Counted from the first letter of the stretch, positions 33,624 through 43,057 are shown. The stretch is 64,000 nt of DNA from Janthinobacterium rivuli (GCF_029690045.1 NZ_CP121464.1:2728001-2792000), one strand, 5' to 3'. Made by a program: numbers and translations. The notes: a model not told the origin generated them from the sequence alone.

Positions 33624-34451
33624 ATGGTTGCCATGTCAGAAGATACAGAGATCGAACGCGCCGGCTTCGTCGAGCGCGCCATCGTCCGCCACCAGGCGGG
33701 CGTTGCTACCCCCGCCATCGACCACGTCGCCGAGGAAATTCCTGTCGCGCTGGTCTTCAATGGCATTTCCCACGTCGTCATGATGGCCACCCCGCGCGAT
33801 CTGGAAGCGTTCGCATATGGCTTCGCGCTGACGGAAGGCGTGGTCGCTTCCGCCGATGCCATCTTCGACTGCGAAGTGTTCCTGCGCGCCGACTCCGCCG
33901 AAGTGGCGTTGAGCATCGCCCAGGAAGATTTCGTGCGCCTGAAGGACCGGCGCCGCCAGCTGACGGGCCGCACGGGCTGCGGCGTGTGCGGCATCGACAG
34001 CATCGACATGCTCGACTTGCGGCCGCAAGCGCTGCCGCCGTCCCTGATCCGCGTCGACTTGCCGGCCGCATTGGCGCGCGCATCAAGCGGCCTGCGCGAG
34101 CACCAGGCGCTGATGCGGGAAACGGGCGGCGTGCACGCGGCCGCGTGGTGCACGCCCGACGGCGATATCGTGCACGTGTTCGAGGATGTCGGCCGCCACA
34201 ATGGCCTCGATAAATTGATTGGCCATCTGGCGCTGCACGATATCGACATGCGGCGCGGCTTCGTCTTCCTGTCCAGCCGTGGCAGCTACGAGCTGGCGCG
34301 CAAGGCGGCGCGCATGCAGATCCCGCTGCTGGCGACGATTTCCGCCCCCAGTTCACTGGCCATTTCCATCGCCACGCAGGCGGGCATGAAGCTGGTGGGT
34401 TTCTGCCGCCAGGATGCCTACGTCGATTACACGCCAGCCATCACGCTTTAA
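33624..34451 (+). CDS. fdhD: Formate dehydrogenase accessory sulfurtransferase FdhD
   Basis: A 275-residue protein that passes sulfur from IscS to the molybdenum cofactor of formate-dehydrogenase-type enzymes. The redox loop GRTGCGVCGIDS holds the conserved pair Cys119 and Cys122. FNGISHVVMMATPRDLEAFAYGFALTEG and ETGGVHAAAWCTPDGDIVHVFEDVGRHNGLDKLIG are family hallmarks. ATG 33624 is used; ATG 33633 is an alternative. Its 3' end overlaps by 11 bp the convergent molybdo-oxidoreductase gene, its probable client. Confidence 0.95.
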   Translation: MVAMSEDTEIERAGFVERAIVRHQAGVATPAIDHVAEEIPVALVFNGISHVVMMATPRDLEAFAYGFALTEGVVASADAIFDCEVFLRADSAEVALSIAQEDFVRLKDRRRQLTGRTGCGVCGIDSIDMLDLRPQALPPSLIRVDLPAALARASSGLREHQALMRETGGVHAAAWCTPDGDIVHVFEDVGRHNGLDKLIGHLALHDIDMRRGFVFLSSRGSYELARKAARMQIPLLATISAPSSLAISIATQAGMKLVGFCRQDAYVDYTPAITL

Positions 34452-36750
34452 CTTCACTGCGTTGCAGCAGCACGGGCACGGACTTTGACGTGGGCGTGCC
34501 GGCGCCGTCGGCCGTGCTGGCCAGCGGCACCAGCGCGTTCGTCTCGGGGTAATACGCGCCCAGGCAGCCGCGCGGGATGTCGTAGGCGACGAGCCGGAAA
34601 CCGTCGGCGCGGCGCCCCACGCCATCGTCCCAGGCGCCGATCAGGTCCACCAGCTCGCCATCGGCAAAGCCCAGCATGGCGATATCTTCCGCGTTGGCGA
34701 AGACCACCTTGCGCGTGCCGTACACGCCGCGGTAGCGGTCATCCATGCCGTAGATGGTGGTGTTGTACTGGTCGTGCGAGCGCGTGCTCATCAACACCAT
34801 CAGGCGTTCGCCGTGGCGCGCTCTAGCGCGGTGCAGCGGCGTGTCCAGCGGCAGCGGGGCGACGAGGAAGCTGGCCTTGCCGCTGGCCGTCTTCCACACG
34901 CGTTCGCGCGACGCCACCGTCAGATGAAAGCCGCCCGGCTGCGCCACCCTGGCGTTGTAGTCGTAAAAATCGTCGAATACCTTTTCGATATCGTCGCGGA
35001 TACGCGCATAGTCTGCCGCATACGCGCGCCAGTCCACCAGGCTGCTCCCCACGGTCGCTTCGGCCATGCCGGCCACGATGGCCACTTCCGAGCGCAGCTG
35101 CGGCGAAGCGGGCGCATTGCGGCCGTACGAGATATGCACCATGCTCATCGAGTCTTCCACCGTCACGCCCTGCGCCACGCCGTGCTGCAGGTCGATTTCC
35201 GTGCGCCCCAGGGTGGGCAGCAGCAGGGCTTCACGGCCGATGACCAGGTGGCTGCGATTGAGCTTGGTGGCCACCTGCACCGTCAGCGTGCACTGGCGCA
35301 GGGCGGCAAAGGTCAGCGGCGTGTCCGGCGTGGCGGCCGCGAAATTGCCGCCCAGCGCGATGAACACTTTTACCTCGCCGCGCCGCATCGCTGCGATGGT
35401 GGCCACCACGTCGTGGCCATGCGCGCGCGGCGGCGCGAATCCATACACCTGGCCCAGACGGTCGAGGAAGGCCGCCGTCGGCTTTTCCTCGATGCCCACC
35501 GTGCGGTCGCCCTGCACGTTCGAGTGGCCGCGCACGGGGCACAGCCCTGCACCGGGCTTGCCGATCTGCCCGCGCAGCATCATCAGGTTTGACAGCATGC
35601 GGATGGCCGCCACGCTGTGCTTGTGCTGCGTCAGTCCCATGCCCCAGGTGGCGATGATGCGCTGGCCATGAATAAAAATGTCCGTCAGCGCCTCGATCTG
35701 CGCGCGCGCCACGCCCGATTCTGCCACGAGCAGTTGCCAATTCTCTGCGCGCAAGTCGTCGCGGAAAGCGTCGAAGCCGCTGCAGTGTTCCGCGATGAAG
35801 GCGTGGTCGATGACGGCGGGCCTGCCTGCCGCCTGCGCCGCGTCGTCATGCTCGACGACCCTCTTGGCGACGGCCTTGATCAGGGCGAAGTCGCCGCCCA
35901 AGGTGGGCTGGACGAACAGGCCGGCCAGGCGCGTGCTGCCCAGGGTCGCCATTTCCAGCGCGCTTTGCGGGTCCATGAAGCGCTGCAAGCCCCGTTCGCG
36001 CAGGGGATTGATGGAGACGATGCTGCCGCCGCGGCGCGCGCAGTCGCGCAGTTCGCCCAGCATGCGCGGGTGGTTGGTGGCTGGATTCTGGCCGAAGATG
36101 AGGATGGTGTCGGCCAGTTCGAAGTCGGCCAGGGTCACCGTGCCCTTGCCGATGCCGACCGTGGCCGGCAAGCCGCGGCTGGTCGCCTCGTGGCACAGGT
36201 TGGAGCAGTCGGGGAAGTTATTGGTGCCGTACAGGCGCGCCATCAGCTGGTACAGAAAGGCCGCTTCGTTGCTGGCGCGGCCCGACGTATAGAACGCAGC
36301 CTGGTCCGGGTCGGGCAGGGCGCGCAGGTGGCGCCCCACGAGCGCGCAGGCGTCGTCCCAGGAGATCGGCACGTAGCGGTCGCTGGCGGCGTCGTACACC
36401 ATCGGTTCCGTCAAACGGCCGTGCTGCTCGAGCGCGTAGTCCGACTGCTCCAGCAGCTGCGTGACGGTATGGCTGGCGAACAGCTCCGGGCCGGCGCGGC
36501 GGCTGGTCGCTTCGGCGGCGACGGCCTTGGCGCCGTTTTCGCAAAAGGCAAACGTGGAAGCGTGGTTGCGGTCGGGCCAGGCGCAGCCGGGACAGTCAAA
36601 ACCGTCGGGCTGGTTTTGCGCCAGCAGCGCCTTCAGGTTCCCGGGCGCGACGCGCTCCTGGCGCAGGCTGATGGCCACGTGTTTCAAGGCGTCCCAGCCG
36701 GCGGCGGGCTTGGTGTAGGGCGTGATGTGGACGGCGTCGGTGTCTTTCAT
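34441..36750 (-). CDS. Molybdopterin oxidoreductase alpha subunit, FdhF/YdeP family
   Basis: A 769-residue cytoplasmic oxidoreductase (E. coli YdeP is of similar size). ATG 36750 starts the conserved part (VHITPYTKPAAGWDALKHVA). CPGCAW near residue 75 is the CxxC of the family; LCHEATSRGLPATVGIGKGTVTLADFELADTILIFGQNPATNHPR contains the Cys expected at the molybdenum-ligand position (selenocysteine in FdhF) and the MGD-binding segment. There is no export signal, and no quinone or NAD subunit is beside it. YdeP-like proteins are linked to acid resistance; the reaction here is unproven. fdhD lies convergently next to it. Confidence 0.9.
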   Translation of the reverse strand: MKDTDAVHITPYTKPAAGWDALKHVAISLRQERVAPGNLKALLAQNQPDGFDCPGCAWPDRNHASTFAFCENGAKAVAAEATSRRAGPELFASHTVTQLLEQSDYALEQHGRLTEPMVYDAASDRYVPISWDDACALVGRHLRALPDPDQAAFYTSGRASNEAAFLYQLMARLYGTNNFPDCSNLCHEATSRGLPATVGIGKGTVTLADFELADTILIFGQNPATNHPRMLGELRDCARRGGSIVSINPLRERGLQRFMDPQSALEMATLGSTRLAGLFVQPTLGGDFALIKAVAKRVVEHDDAAQAAGRPAVIDHAFIAEHCSGFDAFRDDLRAENWQLLVAESGVARAQIEALTDIFIHGQRIIATWGMGLTQHKHSVAAIRMLSNLMMLRGQIGKPGAGLCPVRGHSNVQGDRTVGIEEKPTAAFLDRLGQVYGFAPPRAHGHDVVATIAAMRRGEVKVFIALGGNFAAATPDTPLTFAALRQCTLTVQVATKLNRSHLVIGREALLLPTLGRTEIDLQHGVAQGVTVEDSMSMVHISYGRNAPASPQLRSEVAIVAGMAEATVGSSLVDWRAYAADYARIRDDIEKVFDDFYDYNARVAQPGGFHLTVASRERVWKTASGKASFLVAPLPLDTPLHRARARHGERLMVLMSTRSHDQYNTTIYGMDDRYRGVYGTRKVVFANAEDIAMLGFADGELVDLIGAWDDGVGRRADGFRLVAYDIPRGCLGAYYPETNALVPLASTADGAGTPTSKSVPVLLQRSEVKA

Positions 36751-36820
36751 GGGCTCTTTTGGCTGGGCGAGTGTGGTAATTATGCACGATCCCCGAATGA
36801 CATTGACTTGCGTCACGGAA

Positions 36821-36853
36821 ATGACATTCGGCTGTCATTTTCCTGACATATTA
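36821..36853 (+). promoter_or_regulatory. Three-unit Pho box upstream of the acyltransferase gene
   Basis: ATGACATTCGG, CTGTCATTTTC and CTGACATATTA are consecutive 11-bp units matching the PhoB half-site (CTGTCAT plus four bases); a weaker fourth unit, GCGTCACGGAA, precedes at 36810-36820. TACGCT at 36860-36865 may be the -10. The acyltransferase starts at 36895. The divergent oxidoreductase gene could also be affected. Confidence 0.75.
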
Positions 36854-36894
36854 GACAAGTACGCTGGAGTCGTCTTGATCACAGGGATGAAACC

Positions 36895-37656
36895 ATGCAG
36901 AACATAATCGCATCAAACGAAGCCAAGGCCCGTCCGGTCCAACTGGTGCTGAGCCAGGCCACTACCGCGGCGGAAGTGCGCGAAGTCCAGCGTTTGCGCT
37001 ACAAGGTGTTTATCGAAACCATGGGCCTGACGTCGCTGGCCAACGCCGATGGCCTCGACAGCGATGAATTCGACGCGCACTGCGACCACCTGATCGTGCG
37101 CGATGCCGATACCCTGAAAGTGGTGGGCACCTACCGCGTGCTGAGCGCGGCCAAGGCGGCCAAGATCGGCCGGCTGTATTCGGAAAACGAGTTCGACCTG
37201 AGCCGCCTGAAGAACCTGCGCGGACGCATGGTCGAAGCGGGCCGCGCCTGCATCCACCCGAAATACCGGGGCGGCAGCGTGATCATGCTGCTGTGGTCTG
37301 GCCTGGCCGAGTACATGCGCCGCGAGCGCTGCGACTACCTGGTCGGCTGCGCCAGCATCAGCCTGGCCGATGGCGGGCATAACGCCGTCGCCGTGTACCA
37401 GGCGCTGGCCGAAAAGCACATGGCCCCAAGCGAATACCGCGTCACGCCGCACCTGCCTTTCCCCATCCACCAGGTGGAAGCGGCGCACAAGCCGCAGGTG
37501 CCGCCGCTGATCAAGGGTTACCTGCGTTCGGGCGCCTGGATTTGCGGCGAACCGGCCTGGGATCCTGATTTCGAAAGCGCCGACATGTTCATGATGATGC
37601 CGCTGGCGAATCTGGACGAGCGCTATGCGCGCCATTACGGCGTGGTGCCTGGCTAA
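36895..37656 (+). CDS. GNAT acyltransferase of the ornithine-lipid (OlsB-like) type
   Basis: A 253-residue protein of the hemolysin-like/OlsB GNAT group, which transfers a 3-hydroxyacyl chain from acyl-ACP to the alpha-amino group of ornithine. Seen: REVQRLRYKVFIETMGL (front motif), SDEFDAHCDHLIVRDADTLKVVGTYRVL, RMVEAGRACIHPKYRGGSVIMLLWSGLAEYM (GNAT core with GRACIHPKYRGG) and YLVGCASISLADGG. No OlsA partner lies nearby. The Pho box supports a role in making phosphorus-free lipid under phosphate limitation, as known for olsB in rhizobia. Its last 68 bp overlap the end of the convergent CHAT gene. Confidence 0.85.
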   Translation: MQNIIASNEAKARPVQLVLSQATTAAEVREVQRLRYKVFIETMGLTSLANADGLDSDEFDAHCDHLIVRDADTLKVVGTYRVLSAAKAAKIGRLYSENEFDLSRLKNLRGRMVEAGRACIHPKYRGGSVIMLLWSGLAEYMRRERCDYLVGCASISLADGGHNAVAVYQALAEKHMAPSEYRVTPHLPFPIHQVEAAHKPQVPPLIKGYLRSGAWICGEPAWDPDFESADMFMMMPLANLDERYARHYGVVPG

Positions 37657-40600
37657 GACCGACGCCGGGAAGTGAGGCCTGCAGCTGGCTGGCCAGCGCC
37701 TGCACGGCGCTGCGCAAGCCGGTGTCCGCGCTGTCGGGCGGCAGCAGTTCGAGCAGGAAGCGCAGCGGCGCCGTGATCGTTTCGGGTTCGCCGATGCTGC
37801 CGTGGCGCTGCACGGCGTCGTGGTACAGGGCCAGGAAGGCGGCGCGCGCGGGCGCGTCGAAGGGCTGGCCTTCCGGCACCTGCCACAGGGCCGCCAGCAG
37901 GGCGGCGCGCACGGGAGCGCCGGCGTCGATGGCGCGGTGTTCGTCCGCGTGGCGCTGGCGCGCATAGGCGATGGCGTCATGCAGCAAGTCGCCCAGCTGC
38001 GGATCGAGCGCGCGCCAGGCGCCGCCGTCGCCATGGGCTTTCAGCAGCAGGGCGCCCGCCAGCACCTGGAAAATCAGGTCGCAGTCGGCCACGCCGCTGC
38101 GCCGCCGCGCTTCTTCCAGAGCGGCCAGGCAGGCATCCGTCATGGCCTGCAGTGCCGGCGCGCCGGAGCTTCCTTCGGTGCAGGCCAGGCGCGCCTGCAA
38201 GGCCCAGTAGCGTCCCAGCAGGGCCAGACGCTGCGCCGTGGGCGCCAGCGCCACCAGCAGGTCGATATGATGTTTTCCATCCTGCAGCAACTGGCGGCCC
38301 TGCGCCATATCGGGCACGGCCGGCACCTCGATGCCAGCGCCCGCATCGAGGCCGCACAGGGCCGCCCCCTGGCGTATCTCCAGTTCCGCCCAGTGCGCCA
38401 GCGCGCGCAAGCCTACCTTGCCGTCGGCCGCGCTGTGCGCCGCCCGGTAGTGTTCGATGGCGCGCAGGGTGTTCTCCAGGCCACCGAGGCCGGCGCGCGC
38501 GGCGGCCATGTTTTCGCGGATGTCGGCGCAGCCGAAGAAGCGCGCGCGCACGGCTTCTTCGATGCTGCCCAGTTTTTCCTCGATGGCCGCGCGGCGCGCA
38601 GGATCGGCGCCCGCCAGGCGCGCGTGCAGGGTTTCCAGGTCCGCCAGCAAGTGGCCGTGGTAGTGGTAGTCGGGCGCTTGCCAGGGGCGGCTCTGAGTAT
38701 TCGGAAAACGGTAGCGGTCGTCGCCATACGCCTGGTAGGCGCCCCAGGTGTTTGACGCGGGGAACTGCAGGTAGGCCGCCTCGCGCGCCAGGCGCACGGC
38801 GTCGCCGAAGTATTCGCCACTCAGCATGGCGTGATAAAAGCTGTGCGCGAAGATGCTGGCCGCCTGGTCGTCGATGCGCCAGCCGGCCGCGATCACCGCC
38901 TGCGAGCCCATTTCAATGAAGGCCGTGGCCAGGCTGGCGGCCAGTTTCGACCACGGCGCGATGGCGTCCGGGCGCATGTCGCCCAGGTGGCAGCAATTGA
39001 TGAAGACGAATTGCGGCACGCGCTTCAATTTACCCACCTGCGCCGCCGTCAGCCGCGTCTTCGGTCCCAGCACCAGGCCCGTATGGGCGATGCCGGGACC
39101 GGCCACTTCGCCATGGCCGGCCAGGTGGATGGCGAAATAGCGCTCGTCGAACAGGTGCACCAGCACGCGCTGCGCCTGCGGGCGCAGCAGCTCGCGCACC
39201 TGGTAGCCGTACGCGCCGAACATGCGCGCCACGTCCTGCGCCTCGGCTTGCGCGCCGGGCAGCTCGGGCAGGCCGGAATCGGTGTCGCCGATCACCAGCA
39301 CGCTGTTGCTGGGCGGGCTGACGGCGGGCGGCTGCTCGCGCAGGCTGGCCAGCTGGCGCACCATGCCGATGCGCGTTGACAGCGGGCTTTCCTCGCTGCC
39401 CGCCTCGTCGCGCATCAGTTCCCACGGATAGATGGCGGCGCTCTGGTCGACGGCCAGGATCAGGCCGCGCATCTCGGGGATGGCAGCCTTCAGGCCATTC
39501 GGCAGCATCAGTTCGTACAGGGCGCGCGACAGGCCCGGCTGGTCGGTGGTGTTGTCGGTGGCGTCCATGATCAGGCCATCGACGGCTTGCCGCTGGTTCG
39601 GCTCTTCGTCGACGCTGTTGTGCGCGCGGTCCGTCAGCACGGTGAAGCGCAGGGCGCCGGAAAGGTCGGCGGCGACGATCTGCACGCGGCGCCAGCCATT
39701 GTCGCCGCTCAGGCTGGGCAGGATGCGCCGGTAGCCGCCGGGGCTGTGGCGGATGCGCCGCTCGAACGTGAAGCTGCCCTGGTAGCGCGCCTCGGCCATG
39801 ATCTGTTCGATGGCCACGGCGGCGGCGATGGCGCGCGCCTCGGACTGTTCATAGATGGCGATGTGGCCGATGCGGCACGCCATGCCCGCGTCTTCCAGAC
39901 GCCGGTTGGCGCTGCGCGCGCCATCGATCAGGGCGCGCGCGCACAGGGCGATGCTCAAGCCGCCATAGCCGGAACCGGACAACAGGCTGGCCACGCGCAA
40001 GCCGTGTTCGCCCATCGGCGGCGCGGCCACATGGCCGGCGGCGCGCACCTGCAGGCAGACGCACGCGTATTCGAGCAGGCCGCCGGCAAAGGCGCGCGCC
40101 AGTTCACCCGGCGTCAGCTCGCCCAGCGCGCCCAGGCCGATGACGATGGCGCCGCCGGGCCGGCGCGCCGCGTCGGGCTGCAGCACCACGAGGGCGGAGT
40201 CGGGACGCTGCGGAAAGCGCCCCAGCGCGTGGATTTCCTGCAGCTTGCCGGCCAGCAGGCGGTCGAGAAAGCTCATGCTGCCGCGCAGCGATTCGGAGGC
40301 GTAGCAGCCGCTCATGACGGGCGCGTCGGCCGAGGCCATGCTGCCGTGGATGAGGGATAGGCTCAGCTGGGGGGCGCGGCTCTCCGGCGCGCTGGCGGGG
40401 CCGGCGGCACCGATGGCCGCGTCGAGCAATTCCTGCGGCTGCGGGTACAGCGGCGTGGCGTCGGGGGCGTATGGATGGAAGCGGGGCGGTATGCCGCCGG
40501 GCGCGTGCGGCGGGTGGCGCGGCAGGGCGGCGGCCTGGCCGCTGTCGAGCAGCTGCGCGATGGCCGGGTAGTAGTCCTTTTGCAGCAGCAGGTCGCCGTG

Positions 40601-43057
40601 CGCCACCGGCAGGTAGCAGGCCGCCACGCCGTCCGGCAACGCGCCTTGCCAGGGCGTGCGGCCATCGCCGTCCGGCGACCAGGCCGTCTCGATGCCGCCG
40701 TCGCGCAGGCGCAGCGCCACCGGCGTGGCGGCGCAGCCGGCCAGGTAGCTGCAATGGCGCGCGTCGAGCGGGGCCGCTTCCAGCAGGGCCACGGTGGCGC
40801 GCGCGGCGGCCAGCGCCTGGGCTTCGGGCGCCTGCCAGCCGCCGGGCAGGTCCGCTTGAACATCGCCTGCGGCCAGCCGCGCCCAGGCCTCGGCATCGAA
40901 ATAGTCGATGCCGCCCGCCTGCGGCCACGGCAGCATGTCCAGCACGCCGGGAAAGGCGCGCACGAAGCCGAGGAACTGGCGCCGCGTGTGCTTCCAGCCG
41001 ATCCAGCAGGCCAGCATCTGCACCAGCCGGTCGCGTCCCAGCAGCACTTGCACCATCGCCTGCGTGCCGCGGTTGGCCGTGCCCACCTGCAGCAAGCGGC
41101 TGCCGGGCAGGGCGCCGAAGCGCTGCCAGCGGCCCTTCAGGGCCAGGCGCGCCACCAGCCCGCCCATGCCGTGGGCGACGATGCGCAGCGCCTGTCCGCG
41201 CTGTTCCGCGTCGCGCATGGCGTCGTCGAGCACGGGCAGGAAGGCGTTGCTGGAGTGCTGCAGCGACAGACGCCAGTCATAGGTAAAGGGCCGCACTTCC
41301 TGGCTTTGCGCGAGAAAACGGGCAAACGGTTCGTAGCACGATTCGATCCAGCCGGCGCTGACGATGTGCGGCTGGCCCACGGCCAGGCGTTCGATGCGCC
41401 CTTCGACGAGGTTGACGGGGTCGAACCAGATGCGGTTGCTGCCCACTTGCAGGTGGCTGCCCATGATGTCGGGCAGCAGCAGCACGATCGGTGCGTGCGC
41501 GCGCCGTTTCGGCACTTCGCCGCCGCGCGCCAGCGGGCCGTGCTCGATGCCGGATAGCGGCAGGTAGGCTGTCTCGTCGCCAGTGAGCGCCTGCACGGCG
41601 GCCTGGCCCGACGGCGCACGCTCGAAGTAGTTCAGGTGGTGCGCGTGCGGCCCGCGCAACAGCAGTTGCCGCACCGGCGTGCTGCGCGTGGCGCCGCCGG
41701 CCATCGAGGCGCAATTGACCACCAGGTCGTTCTGCCCGCCGTACAGCTGGTCGTCGAGGCAGTCGCCCAGCCAGCCCAGCAAGCCATCGCCGCTGCACGC
41801 GCCGGCCAGCACATGCAGCGGGCTGGCCACGCGCACGTCGGGCGCGTTGAGCAGCGCCACCAGGGGCGAGTCGGGCATCATCGCTTCGAGGCCCGGCAGG
41901 ATGCGCGCGTCGCAGCGCTGCCGCACCACGGCCAGCAGGAAAGCCATGGCGCCGTCGGGTACGCCGCCGTGCAGCAGCAGATTGAACATCACGCTGGCCC
42001 AGCGGTCGAGCCGCCCCGACATCAGGGTGGTGCCGCGCGCCGGGCAGGCCACGCGCACGAAGCGGGTGATGCGGATGGCGCGCGTTTTGAGTTCCACGCT
42101 CAGTGCGCGCAGGCGCGCCGCATCCGCGTCGTGGCCGGCGCGTCCGCCCAGCCGCGCCTGCGCCGTGAAGTGGTCGATATCGTGGCTGTTGAACGCTTCG
42201 CCGCCCACCGTGTTTTCGCTCAGCCGCTCCAGGCCGTCGCCGGCCAGGTCGACGGCGCCGCGGCTGTCGATGCGCTGCGCGCGCGCCAGCAATTCGCCCA
42301 CCAGGCCACCGCGCGAATGGCTCAGGAGGTGCAGCACGGCGCCGTGCGGCAACTGGCGCACGAGGGTCAGCGCATTCTCGATGGGGCTGTCGCTGAGGCT
42401 GCGGTGCTCATAGCCGTAGATGCGGTTGCCGTATTGCGCCGCCAGTTGCGGCGCCAGGCCGTTGCGCCACAGGCCGGCAAAGCTGCGCTGGGTCGACGAG
42501 GCCGTGCCGTGCAACAGCAGCAGCACCGGTTCCGGCCCGGCGGGCAGGCTGGCGACGGCCGTCATGCTGCCCGCCTCGATGCCGCAGCGGTACAGGCCCA
42601 GGCGCTGGTCCAGCTGGCGGTCCTGGAATGCGCCCGCCGCCGCCAGGGCCGTCATGGCGGCGGCGCCGCAGCGGTACACGCGCACGGCCCGCAGCATCCA
42701 GGCGCCCAGGCCGTCGCGGCTGGCGCCGGGCGGCTGGCGCGCCGCCTGCGGGCGCAAGGCCAGTCCCACTTCGATGCTGGCGGGGGCGCCATCGCGTGCC
42801 AATGTGGCCGGCCCCAGGTAGCGTGGCAGGTCCAGGCTGCCAGCGAGCAGCGAACTGCCGTCGCACAGCAGCAGTTGCACCACGTCGTCCGCGCCGATAT
42901 CGAGGGCGATGCGGCAACTGCCGATGCCGCGCGCGCCGGACAGCACGTGGGTTTCGGCATGCCAGCCGGGCGCGGCGGGGCAGTCGCCGGCATGGGCGAG
43001 GGGATCGCGCGTGAGCGTCAGGCGCAGCACGGGCGGCGCAAGAGGATCGCTGGACAT
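37589..43057 (-). CDS. Giant protein with two alpha/beta-hydrolase modules and a CHAT (caspase-like) protease domain
   Basis: 1822 residues, no signal peptide or clear membrane helix. Residues about 170-340 form an alpha/beta hydrolase (LLLLHGTASSTQRSF, nucleophile elbow LLSHSRGGLVGELL with Ser248). Residues about 520-710 are LCAT-like (VLLLPDIMGSHLQVG, FTYDWRLSL), but the elbow reads VAHGMGGLVARLAL with Gly630 where Ser is expected, so this copy looks inactive. Residues about 895-1130 carry GGAIVIGLGALGELTPGELA, seen with CHAT proteins. The CHAT domain spans about 1190-1445 with the dyad in HLAGHGE (His1315) and FINCCHLGD (Cys1356). A helical region of about 380 residues ends the protein. 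A small HTH gene precedes it on the same strand. Function unknown; a protease or lipase effector is possible. Confidence 0.87.
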   Translation of the reverse strand: MSSDPLAPPVLRLTLTRDPLAHAGDCPAAPGWHAETHVLSGARGIGSCRIALDIGADDVVQLLLCDGSSLLAGSLDLPRYLGPATLARDGAPASIEVGLALRPQAARQPPGASRDGLGAWMLRAVRVYRCGAAAMTALAAAGAFQDRQLDQRLGLYRCGIEAGSMTAVASLPAGPEPVLLLLHGTASSTQRSFAGLWRNGLAPQLAAQYGNRIYGYEHRSLSDSPIENALTLVRQLPHGAVLHLLSHSRGGLVGELLARAQRIDSRGAVDLAGDGLERLSENTVGGEAFNSHDIDHFTAQARLGGRAGHDADAARLRALSVELKTRAIRITRFVRVACPARGTTLMSGRLDRWASVMFNLLLHGGVPDGAMAFLLAVVRQRCDARILPGLEAMMPDSPLVALLNAPDVRVASPLHVLAGACSGDGLLGWLGDCLDDQLYGGQNDLVVNCASMAGGATRSTPVRQLLLRGPHAHHLNYFERAPSGQAAVQALTGDETAYLPLSGIEHGPLARGGEVPKRRAHAPIVLLLPDIMGSHLQVGSNRIWFDPVNLVEGRIERLAVGQPHIVSAGWIESCYEPFARFLAQSQEVRPFTYDWRLSLQHSSNAFLPVLDDAMRDAEQRGQALRIVAHGMGGLVARLALKGRWQRFGALPGSRLLQVGTANRGTQAMVQVLLGRDRLVQMLACWIGWKHTRRQFLGFVRAFPGVLDMLPWPQAGGIDYFDAEAWARLAAGDVQADLPGGWQAPEAQALAAARATVALLEAAPLDARHCSYLAGCAATPVALRLRDGGIETAWSPDGDGRTPWQGALPDGVAACYLPVAHGDLLLQKDYYPAIAQLLDSGQAAALPRHPPHAPGGIPPRFHPYAPDATPLYPQPQELLDAAIGAAGPASAPESRAPQLSLSLIHGSMASADAPVMSGCYASESLRGSMSFLDRLLAGKLQEIHALGRFPQRPDSALVVLQPDAARRPGGAIVIGLGALGELTPGELARAFAGGLLEYACVCLQVRAAGHVAAPPMGEHGLRVASLLSGSGYGGLSIALCARALIDGARSANRRLEDAGMACRIGHIAIYEQSEARAIAAAVAIEQIMAEARYQGSFTFERRIRHSPGGYRRILPSLSGDNGWRRVQIVAADLSGALRFTVLTDRAHNSVDEEPNQRQAVDGLIMDATDNTTDQPGLSRALYELMLPNGLKAAIPEMRGLILAVDQSAAIYPWELMRDEAGSEESPLSTRIGMVRQLASLREQPPAVSPPSNSVLVIGDTDSGLPELPGAQAEAQDVARMFGAYGYQVRELLRPQAQRVLVHLFDERYFAIHLAGHGEVAGPGIAHTGLVLGPKTRLTAAQVGKLKRVPQFVFINCCHLGDMRPDAIAPWSKLAASLATAFIEMGSQAVIAAGWRIDDQAASIFAHSFYHAMLSGEYFGDAVRLAREAAYLQFPASNTWGAYQAYGDDRYRFPNTQSRPWQAPDYHYHGHLLADLETLHARLAGADPARRAAIEEKLGSIEEAVRARFFGCADIRENMAAARAGLGGLENTLRAIEHYRAAHSAADGKVGLRALAHWAELEIRQGAALCGLDAGAGIEVPAVPDMAQGRQLLQDGKHHIDLLVALAPTAQRLALLGRYWALQARLACTEGSSGAPALQAMTDACLAALEEARRRSGVADCDLIFQVLAGALLLKAHGDGGAWRALDPQLGDLLHDAIAYARQRHADEHRAIDAGAPVRAALLAALWQVPEGQPFDAPARAAFLALYHDAVQRHGSIGEPETITAPLRFLLELLPPDSADTGLRSAVQALASQLQASLPGVGLSQAPRRNGAHSARPDSPAASS

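Noticed and set aside
35617..36846. Plus-strand open frame of 409 codons opposite the molybdo-oxidoreductase
   Set aside because: Shadow of the real minus-strand gene; no ribosome site, no recognisable motifs.
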